DNA of 64,000 nt from Cyanobacteria bacterium SBLK (GTDB lineage: Bacteria > Cyanobacteriota > Cyanobacteriia > Cyanobacteriales > Spirulinaceae): contig JAGHZQ010000043.1 in assembly GCA_017746715.1 (NCBI GenBank), forward strand, positions 28,470-92,469, read 5' to 3'. How positions within the stretch are numbered: position 1 is the stretch's first letter; the number at the start of each line of letters is the position of its first letter. This document shows positions 58,201-64,000 of the stretch, piece after piece. Position numbers and translations under genes: made by a program. A model generated the notes under the pieces. The model made no database searches. It was not told where the DNA came from and saw nothing but the letters and a program-made list of their open reading frames with translations.

Positions 58201-59160
58201 AACTCAATTAGTAATATCACAAACAATGGTATATCTTTGAATTTGTCGAATGGTGGCATACTTCAAGATATAACCTCGCAAAATAATCAGATCGAAAATG
58301 TTGGGAATGGTATCGTATTGCAAGCAGATTCGGGAACTGTAGAAAATACAAATGTTTCTGGGAATTCAATTCAAAATGCTAATGATATTGGCATTCTTTT
58401 CTCTGTCAATGAAAACACTTTACTAGATCGTACAAATATTTCTGGTAATACGCTTTCAGCAACTCCAAAAGAGGGGATTTTGATCTGGTCGGATGAAAAC
58501 TCCGATATATCAAATTTAGTAATTTCTGACAATAAAATTCAAGATATTTTCGTATTTGAAAAGAGTTCGCCGTCAGATGGAATTGAACTGCGAATACAAA
58601 ATGGATCGACGGCAGAGAATGTTATTATTTCTAATAATATTCTTGACAGAATTAGCGATGATGGAATTGCGATTACGACAAGAGGTACATCAAAAGGTGA
58701 TTCAATAGATGGTCTGACAATTGCAAACAATATAATCTCAGATGCTGGCTTTAATAGTGACAGTGGATGTGGGGCGGGAATTGAGATTGCTAACAACGAT
58801 AATACGAATCGGCGCATTAGTAATATCAATCTCTTGAATAATCAAATGATTCGCAGTACTCATGGAAGTATTGTCTTCGATTCAAAAATATCTTTTGCAC
58901 GCGGAACAAATGATGGAGGGTATTTTGGCGTGACTAATTTATCGGGTAATTCGAGTATCGATCCTAAAAGCGGTGTCGATTTATTATTGCGGCTCGGGAA
59001 TTCTGCAAGTTTTGATTTTCTCTCTTTGGGAAATATTAATACAGTGAATCAAAATGTTGTCAATCTAGATACTGAGATTGCGAATTTTACTAATCTTATT
59101 GGGAGTAATCCTAACTTCGATCTCAATATTCGGAGAAAGAAGAATTGTCCGGCATTATAA
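55234..59160 (+). CDS. Inverse-autotransporter-like protein with beta-helix repeats
   Basis: A 1308-residue exported protein. Residues 1-27 are a signal peptide. Residues 118-353 resemble the N-terminal beta-barrel of inverse autotransporters (intimin/invasin type): FTPRFGASYGTSDGG, alternating aromatic strands, WGGYVAYDKR, and a strand that ends in NIGANF before a basic RRKRK. Residues 430-545 begin a right-handed beta-helix with a pectate-lyase-like start (GGDGTFENPFGTVQDGL). Residues 548-968 hold eight repeats of about 52 residues with NSDRG.HL.GDQAT and QQAI.LEA; a degenerate beta-helix follows to the end. The protein is probably surface-exposed and used in adhesion or recognition. The ATG at 55234 is used. 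Confidence 0.82.
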   Translation: MPKKLAPLAFAGITLTPLLTIADSSRADNTREGAEPEIVSDRDNGRETRIQPKDVAAASPPESLDVKEQFSTPARTLEDAPWLLDSMTPTVEFSESRDGQSDLPAPSSTASPETTPIEFTPRFGASYGTSDGGVGALSSISGFLPLQTSPYDLFFLEGNWRFEDGNSDRLEGISAVLGYRTFASKGDRVWGGYVAYDKRTTNFSVFHQLGLGFETLGDVDFRVNGYIPLGQSRNLYGTNSFESITRTSDLYFRDRYLSYDTLRISGENRFYEVALGGLDAELGVKLLSFGRPDNDLRLYGGTYYYSGEGIAPTWGWRARLEARPTDVLNIGLSLQQDDLFGTNLVFNIGANFPSHRRKRKLKDNETNLPRLADTVRRNSTIATTSDTESELTVREEQVLAKNPETGEPWVFRHVTLGATGGDGTFENPFGTVQDGLDTSVSDGNYIVYVDIGANPDIPGFSIPDRVQVLSRGPVQSLDTIQFGTLQIPLSGTGQYPTVRGTTTATGPLTGMVALGNYSTLSGFEIQADGNNGIIGHNIVKAIARDNRIFNGDRGVYLQGDGATSSLTLLRAEISDMMQQGIFLEALNGGAIAETTITDVQIANSDRGVHLHGDNAAGNVDIVNISINDIVQQAIFLEALHGGVAEATVTNAQIANSDRGIHLSGDQATSRINVSDISINNTTQQAVFLESGNEGATEATVTNAQIANSDRGIHLSGDQATSRINVSDVSIDSTMQQAILLEAANEGVAEASVADVQIANSDRGLHLQGDQATGRVDVARVTISETLQQAILLEATNEGEAEATIEDVQIANSDRGLHLQGDQATGRVDVARVTISETLQQAILLEAANKGEAEATIADVKITNSDRGIHLQGDQATGHLNVSDVSINNTTQQAIFLEVLNSGEISNSSIANIQILNADRGIHLLGDSGVGSINITNAFVNNNTREGILLEAIQGGEIAPSTVRDSIISDAASGLALLVDNGTGSVNLLNNSISNITNNGISLNLSNGGILQDITSQNNQIENVGNGIVLQADSGTVENTNVSGNSIQNANDIGILFSVNENTLLDRTNISGNTLSATPKEGILIWSDENSDISNLVISDNKIQDIFVFEKSSPSDGIELRIQNGSTAENVIISNNILDRISDDGIAITTRGTSKGDSIDGLTIANNIISDAGFNSDSGCGAGIEIANNDNTNRRISNINLLNNQMIRSTHGSIVFDSKISFARGTNDGGYFGVTNLSGNSSIDPKSGVDLLLRLGNSASFDFLSLGNINTVNQNVVNLDTEIANFTNLIGSNPNFDLNIRRKKNCPAL
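56875..58138 (+). repeat. 156-bp tandem repeats with phased HIP1 sites
   Basis: Eight in-frame units, mostly 156 bp. Six consecutive units carry a perfect GCGATCGC at 57044, 57200, 57356, 57512, 57668 and 57824, always encoding the Ser-Asp-Arg of NSDRG. Units starting near 57487 and 57643 share over 100 identical bases (57508-57614 with 57664-57770). Confidence 0.92.
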
Positions 59161-59167
59161 AGTATCG

Positions 59168-61609
59168 TTAGTCGATTTCTAGAATCACTGAAGATAGATC
59201 GACATTCTGGAAATCGACGCGATCTAATATTGCTCCGGTTAAGATTGCTTTTCGGAGATTTGCACCTTTTAATGTTGCTCCGGTTAAATCTGCAGCAATC
59301 AATTTTGCTCTTTCTAGATCGGCATTTTCTAAATTAGCTCCCCGCAAATTAGCACCAATTACATTAATATTCTTTAAACAAGTGTTGGCAAGTTGAATAT
59401 TTTCTAGATCGGCATTGCGAAATTTACGTCGTCCTCGTGCATAGTGTGCTAACAATTCTCCTGCATCGGTAACGCTGAGTTCTCGTTGTGGAGGACGCTG
59501 ATAAGTAAAATTAAATGTGTCACCACAGTTTAAAATGCGATAAAATTCTTCATAAAAAGGATAAGTACCAATACCGCTTAAATTAACCCACGCTCGAGAT
59601 CGAGTTAAGGCAACAAATAATTGATTTCTCAATTGTATATTGCTTTCATTTTTAGCAATTCCATCCAGGCCAATAATATAAACCATATCTGCTTCATGTC
59701 CCTTAGCGCGATGAATGCGAGACACTGTAATCGCCCCCTCGTACCAAAAGCGATCGGGGTGATAATTATGGCGATCGCTCTTCAGAATATTGCAATCGGA
59801 AGTGCTGGGAATATAAATATCTAATCCTTGCTGAATTAAAAAATTAGCAACGTAAGTTTCTAATTTAACGGCATCAAAAAAATCACCTAAAATAATCACT
59901 AAAATTTCTTGACTGGGGCGCAAACCATCGTATCTCAAATTATGAATGAGATTGCGAGCGAGATGAGAGAGTTCTTGCTGGCGATCGCGAAAGATTTGCA
60001 ATTCAATACAAGATCCCTGCCAAAACTCGAAAATTGGGTTGGGAGAGTTTTCACGGGGACGATGTACTGTAATCTTTTGTTGGGGATAAAATTGACCTTT
60101 CACCTCATAACCGATCGCCTGCCATTCTTCCTTTCTCGTCATTCCACTCAGCATGCCTTGCGGGCGTAATAAACCCATTGCGATCGCGTGGGCAGCTGTT
60201 AGTATCAAATGAGGAGTTCTGTAGCACTGAGAAAGGATTTCGCTCTTTTTAATCCCACCTAAATATCGTCCCGTCACCAAATGCCCTAATTCTTCCCCAA
60301 ATAATTCGTTCGCGCTAGGAATTCGCAAACTTTCCAAACTTTGGGCTTCATCATAAGCCCAAATTAAACGCCTTTTTTCGGGATAAATGGGATCGGTGGA
60401 ACGCAAAGATTGATAAGCCAACCAATAGAAAGGTTGTTTATTTTCAAAGCGAACGCGATCGCTGATTAAATCCTGTCCTTCATCGATGAGAATGACATCA
60501 AATATTTGTGGAATGGCTGCCTGTTTTAAGAGGTAAGCGCAGGCTTCGGCTAAAGCATCATTAGGTTGCCTGTTTTCGGTTCGATCGGCGCTTAAACTGA
60601 GGATTCCTGCTTCCCGAGATAAGGTACTGTAAAAGCCGGGTTGTTTGCGAGAACCCCAAGCATGAAGGACGAGTAAATTGCGATTGTTGGGATTATAGCT
60701 GACTTCGTTATGACTGAAATATTGCAGCCAGCGATCGATCTGTTCGAGAATGGGTTTATAGAGACTGCGAGAGAAAAAAACGAGAGCAATTTTCCAGTGG
60801 GGATATTTGAGGTGAATATGAGCGGCTTTTTGACAGAGAATAACGCTTTTTCCCGAGCCTGCTATACCGCGAATGCGCTGGCATCCGGGAGGAATTTGCT
60901 TGGCAATTCGTTCTTGTTGCAGATCGACTGTAGAAATCCATTCTCTGAGTTTTATAAGCGCATTTCCTCGACTTTTTCGATTGCTAAAAACCGGATGGTT
61001 TTGCTTGCGATAAATAGGAGTTCCTGCTAAGATAGAAATAAGAAGTTTCCATTGTTCTTGATTCAATTTACGGGCTAGTTTTTGAGAAGAAAATCTAGCG
61101 ATCGCACCTAAGATCTCATTATTTTCTAAATTATATTTAAATAAAATTGGCGGATTTGTCAGCAATTGATGAAATCCTCTATTTTGCCATTCTTTTTCGG
61201 TAATTTCAGGTAAAGCAATTAAAGTATGTCCCGTTATTTTGTTTTTGAGGATGGGTTCGCGATCGCAGTATTCTAGTAAAGCAAATAGTTGATTTTCGGC
61301 TTGTTGATAGGGGTTACCCGTTGTCGTGTAATAATTTTTAAATTGCCATTGGTGTCCGGAAATATTGAGAAGTTGCGCGATCGCGATCGATTTAACTTCA
61401 ATCACGATCAATCCCAACTCGCGATCGGCAATGAGAATATCGGGTTCTTTGCGATACTTCCCCTGTTGGGAAAAAATCGGATAGCGCCAATAACCGAGGC
61501 ATTCACGCTGTGAAAATGCCTCTTTTACGGCATTCCAAACGACTTTTTCCCCCATTTCTCCAGCTTTACCGAGAGGTTCTGTTTCAATAAAATAAGCGCT
61601 ATTTTCCAT
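59168..61609 (-). CDS. NERD nuclease/UvrD-like helicase/pentapeptide protein
   Basis: An 813-residue three-part protein. Residues 10-85 are a NERD nuclease-like domain with PD-(D/E)xK residues Asp57, Glu71 and Lys73 (EPDILI...IVIEVK). A superfamily 1 helicase follows: Walker A GIAGSGKS at 249-256, Walker B ILIDEGQD at 374-381, motif IV-like LSQCYRTP, HRAKGHEADMVYIIG and NQLFVALTRSRAWV. The last 87 residues are pentapeptide repeats (ADLENI, GANLRGANLENADLERAKL). The open frame reaches 61678, but the ATG at 61609 is closer to the domain. NERD-helicases include candidate DNA repair and phage defence proteins; here the role is unknown. Confidence 0.87.
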   Translation of the reverse strand: MENSAYFIETEPLGKAGEMGEKVVWNAVKEAFSQRECLGYWRYPIFSQQGKYRKEPDILIADRELGLIVIEVKSIAIAQLLNISGHQWQFKNYYTTTGNPYQQAENQLFALLEYCDREPILKNKITGHTLIALPEITEKEWQNRGFHQLLTNPPILFKYNLENNEILGAIARFSSQKLARKLNQEQWKLLISILAGTPIYRKQNHPVFSNRKSRGNALIKLREWISTVDLQQERIAKQIPPGCQRIRGIAGSGKSVILCQKAAHIHLKYPHWKIALVFFSRSLYKPILEQIDRWLQYFSHNEVSYNPNNRNLLVLHAWGSRKQPGFYSTLSREAGILSLSADRTENRQPNDALAEACAYLLKQAAIPQIFDVILIDEGQDLISDRVRFENKQPFYWLAYQSLRSTDPIYPEKRRLIWAYDEAQSLESLRIPSANELFGEELGHLVTGRYLGGIKKSEILSQCYRTPHLILTAAHAIAMGLLRPQGMLSGMTRKEEWQAIGYEVKGQFYPQQKITVHRPRENSPNPIFEFWQGSCIELQIFRDRQQELSHLARNLIHNLRYDGLRPSQEILVIILGDFFDAVKLETYVANFLIQQGLDIYIPSTSDCNILKSDRHNYHPDRFWYEGAITVSRIHRAKGHEADMVYIIGLDGIAKNESNIQLRNQLFVALTRSRAWVNLSGIGTYPFYEEFYRILNCGDTFNFTYQRPPQRELSVTDAGELLAHYARGRRKFRNADLENIQLANTCLKNINVIGANLRGANLENADLERAKLIAADLTGATLKGANLRKAILTGAILDRVDFQNVDLSSVILEID

Positions 61610-61628
61610 GATTATTGCAATGGATCGA

Positions 61629-62252
61629 TTATCCTTTAATCCAATCTTTGAGGCGATCGAGCAGACTGGTTCCGCCATAAATAACAGCGAGAATTACAGA
61701 AACCATCAAAACAGCAATTAAAAAACATAAAGTTGCCCCTGCGATCGCGATGGCGCCATCATCTTCTACTAACCCCAAACCCGTTAGAAAGATTCCCATT
61801 GCCGGTAAAGTATTCGTTCCGGGGATGGGAATCATCATGGAAATTGCCATTAATGCGATCGCGCTACCAACGATGACTCTTCCGGGTAAACGAGTACAAA
61901 CAAAAACAAGACGGGGTTGAGTAATATTTTCCAATCGTTTTAACCAAGGAAGTCCTTTTTTAACCACCGATCTTGCTGCCTCTACTTTCATCGAAGCATT
62001 GGCAACTTTAGCGGGAAACCAAGGCTGTTTTGCACCAATAATAAACTGAATGGCTAATAAAAAAATAAGAATCCCAAAAGGTGTAGAATAACCTGGTGCG
62101 GGAATGGGTAAAGCGGAGGGAAGTGCAAGGAGAACGAGTAAAAAACCAAATGTTCTTTCTCCAGCGATCGCAACGATATCCCCTAATTTAACTTCGGGTT
62201 GGCGATCTTCTTCAAAAAAGTAACGATTGAGTTCGGTGGATAGTTTAGCCAT
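61629..62252 (-). CDS. ExoD family protein
   Basis: A 207-residue membrane protein of the ExoD family. Visible traits are an N-terminal soluble part with KLGDIVAIAGERTFGFLLVLLALPSALPIPAPG, where the family signature lies, and later hydrophobic segments (VIVGSAIALMAISMMIPIPG, IAIAGATLCFLIAVLMVSV). ExoD was named for exopolysaccharide production in rhizobia; the mechanism is unclear. The ATG at 62252 is used because the frame to 62354 has no family match. It ends 19 bp before the helicase gene start on the same strand. Confidence 0.88.
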   Translation of the reverse strand: MAKLSTELNRYFFEEDRQPEVKLGDIVAIAGERTFGFLLVLLALPSALPIPAPGYSTPFGILIFLLAIQFIIGAKQPWFPAKVANASMKVEAARSVVKKGLPWLKRLENITQPRLVFVCTRLPGRVIVGSAIALMAISMMIPIPGTNTLPAMGIFLTGLGLVEDDGAIAIAGATLCFLIAVLMVSVILAVIYGGTSLLDRLKDWIKG

Positions 62253-62455
62253 GCAAGTTTTGAGAAATTTTGCCAATCTACTATACAGCGTTTTGCGAAC
62301 TTTGGTTCGATTTAGAGGAAATTTGCTTGGCGATCGCGCATGATTCTGCCTCAATTATCCAAGAAAATTTCTTGACTATTGTATCTCCTCTGAGATATTC
62401 TACGATAGTGTATGAAAGGTTGACTATCGAATGAGCCGAATCTGTAGGAGAGAGT

Positions 62456-63331
62456 ATGAGAATTAAAGAATTTGAATATTGCGATCGCAGACAGGAATGG
62501 GAGTTAGAAAAAATAGATTTTGCCGATCTTAACCTTATTTTATTTGTTGGCGTTTCAGGGGCTGGTAAAACAAGAATATTACAGTCAATATTAAACTTGA
62601 AAAAAATCGCTCAAGGAGGCTCTCTAAACGGAGTTAGATGGAATATAAAATTTTATGCGCGGAATAATGAGTTATATCGTTGGATGGGAGAGTTTGAAAT
62701 GATTTCATCAGAAAGAATTCTTGATACTAATAATAGTGTCAGGAATGAAAATAAATATAAAATTATTAACGAAACACTCTATCAAAATGAGGCATTAATT
62801 ATGGAAAGACATGAAAAAACTATTTATTTATTAAAAGGTTATGATAGACTCCCACCTATATCACCTGTCAAGAGCATTCTAGAAGTTTTCGATCGGGATG
62901 AGGTAATTGCACCAATCAAGGAAGAATTTAATAGAATCTTTGACTCAAATACTTCCTTGTTTTCTAGTGTAAGATCGAGAAGATTTATGAATTATAGCCT
63001 TATCTTAAGTGCAGATAAAATATCTTTAGAAGAACTCAGAGAATATACTCTTCCTATTCAAACAAAGTTGACACTAGCAAATAAATTTCTTCCCGAAGTT
63101 TTTGAGGAAATCAAAATGCACTTTATTGATGATATCTTTGCTTGTGTCGAAGATATTAAGATTGAAGATGTTGATATTAACAATAATGGAAAATATGATT
63201 ATTTAGTTATTTGTTTGGATGCTGATGAAAGTACGGTTAAAGAACGAGAACAAGAAATTATTGAGAATTCGCGATCGCCCGGAACAGTTAACAACATTGA
63301 GAAAAATTTTGGATTTTTGCGATACAGTTAA
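62456..63331 (+). CDS. AAA ATPase, apparently N-terminal half only
   Basis: A 291-residue protein beginning with a clear Walker A (GVSGAGKT, residues 32-39) in the typical N-terminal setting of AAA_15/AAA_21, Abi- and OLD-like ATPases (FADLNLILFVGVSGAGKTRIL). The rest is helical and hydrophilic. The expected signature (SSG.Q), Walker B Asp-Glu and switch His are not visible; full-length relatives are about 380-420 residues. The stop is followed by 66 bp and then a kinase gene. AGGAGAG precedes the ATG. A truncated pseudogene or a degenerate family member are both possible. Confidence 0.72.
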   Translation: MRIKEFEYCDRRQEWELEKIDFADLNLILFVGVSGAGKTRILQSILNLKKIAQGGSLNGVRWNIKFYARNNELYRWMGEFEMISSERILDTNNSVRNENKYKIINETLYQNEALIMERHEKTIYLLKGYDRLPPISPVKSILEVFDRDEVIAPIKEEFNRIFDSNTSLFSSVRSRRFMNYSLILSADKISLEELREYTLPIQTKLTLANKFLPEVFEEIKMHFIDDIFACVEDIKIEDVDINNNGKYDYLVICLDADESTVKEREQEIIENSRSPGTVNNIEKNFGFLRYS

Positions 63332-63397
63332 GACCAAAATGTAATTAAATTTTTTAGCCAGCGCTTCACTCTCGATCGGATCGGTTAGTATGAGATT

Positions 63398-64000
63398 ATG
63401 ACTCGCGATCGCCCTGACATGAACGATTCAATTGTTAACAAACGCTATAAAATTCAAGAATGCTTGAGTGACAAGGGGACTCGGCAAACATTCTTAGCGT
63501 TGGATCTCGATAATCAAACCCTCGTCGTGTTGAAAGTCTTGCGATTCGATCGCGATTTCCAATGGCAAGATCACAAACTCTTTGAACGGGGTGCAAATGC
63601 TTTAAAATCCCTCTCTCATCCTCGCATTCCTCAATATTTAGATTATTTCGATCTCGATACCGATCGCGATCGAGGATTCTGTCAAGTACAGCGTTATATT
63701 CCAGCAAAATCACTTCAGCAATATTTAGATGCGGGACGAACGTTTAGCGAAGGGGAAATGCGACAGCTTGCCAAAGATTTGCTCGATATTTTAATCTATC
63801 TTCATAACCGTCAACCCGCAGTCATTCATCGCGATATTAAACCCAGCAATATTCTCTTAGGCGATCGCACGGGCAACCACATCGGAGAGGTGTTTCTCGT
63901 CGATTTTGATTCGGTACAAACCCACGGTTCCGCACAACCCGGAAGCACCATGACGATCGTGGGGACTTACGGCTATATGCCCCCGGAACAGTTTGGTGGA
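63398..64000 (+). CDS. Ser/Thr protein kinase, 3' end outside window
   Basis: About 200 codons are visible before the right edge. The kinase domain starts near residue 15 with a poor glycine loop (SDKGTRQTFLA), the Lys in VVLKVL, the Glu-containing helix, HRDIKPSNI, a DFD in place of DFG (VFLVDFDSVQ) and GTYGYMPPEQFGG. It resembles cyanobacterial membrane-associated kinases that usually end in a transmembrane segment and a sensor, not visible here. An internal ATG at 63419 could also be the start. Confidence 0.85.
   Translation, partial: MTRDRPDMNDSIVNKRYKIQECLSDKGTRQTFLALDLDNQTLVVLKVLRFDRDFQWQDHKLFERGANALKSLSHPRIPQYLDYFDLDTDRDRGFCQVQRYIPAKSLQQYLDAGRTFSEGEMRQLAKDLLDILIYLHNRQPAVIHRDIKPSNILLGDRTGNHIGEVFLVDFDSVQTHGSAQPGSTMTIVGTYGYMPPEQFGG

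Overview
The window is chromosomal DNA of a filamentous, probably gliding cyanobacterium. The evidence is the very high density of the HIP1 octamer GCGATCGC, an RNA polymerase beta' subunit split into separate rpoC1 and rpoC2 genes, the cytochrome cM gene, a cyanobacterial-type PDZ/radical SAM protein, and hps genes, which are known from hormogonium motility. I saw no tRNA, rRNA, CRISPR array, prophage or intact insertion sequence.

Layout. 1-6477 (+): the 3' part of an hpsA-type exoprotein gene, then three pseudopilin genes (hpsB, hpsC and a FimT/GspH type). 6646-9746 (+): rpsB and tsf, both with long charged low-complexity tails, a terminator, and a DEDIN-repeat protein. 9771-15735: a YwqG protein, a zinc-ribbon/GUN4 protein, an arsenic island (arsR, twin operators, acr3, arsC), an NTF2-like protein, a phosphoesterase and an unknown. 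15787-18668 (-): the potassium operon ktrB-ktrA followed by a radical SAM gene. 18975-26663: a small unknown, a DUF697 GTPase, argH, a small membrane protein, a GAF-SpoIIE phosphatase, and an Hsp70-like ATPase behind a membrane-anchored HTH/coiled-coil/GrpE-like protein.

26790-38832: DUF2997, a CAP-PPC exoprotein, a WD40 Ser/Thr kinase, a scar of two gene remnants, mlaE, cytM, a family 2 glycosyltransferase, two tandem HpsJ paralogues, pgl, a zinc-ribbon/FHA protein, BrkB, and two small proteins. 38967-52990 (-): PDZ/radical SAM, uppP, a nickel/copper-type CsoR regulator coupled to rpoC2, then (reading leftward) rpsT-tatD-rpoB-rpoC1-rpoC2-csoR. 53329-64000: hisD, a 600-bp repeat-bearing gap, a 1309-residue inverse-autotransporter-like beta-helix protein, a NERD/UvrD-type helicase with pentapeptide repeats, exoD, a short AAA ATPase, and the start of a second Ser/Thr kinase.

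Themes. Surface and motility genes recur (hpsA-C, HpsJ pair, glycosyltransferase, ExoD, UppP, autotransporter), as does phospho-signalling (two kinases, an FHA reader, a PP2C-type phosphatase). The places most likely to hold undescribed biology are the Hsp70-like/HTH-GrpE-like pair, the NERD-helicase-pentapeptide protein, and the autotransporter whose 156-bp repeats each carry one HIP1 octamer. Short TTGTTGG- and GAATGAA-type repeats sit at many gene boundaries and create false N-terminal extensions; several starts were moved inward for that reason. All functional calls are by reading motifs, without database searches.
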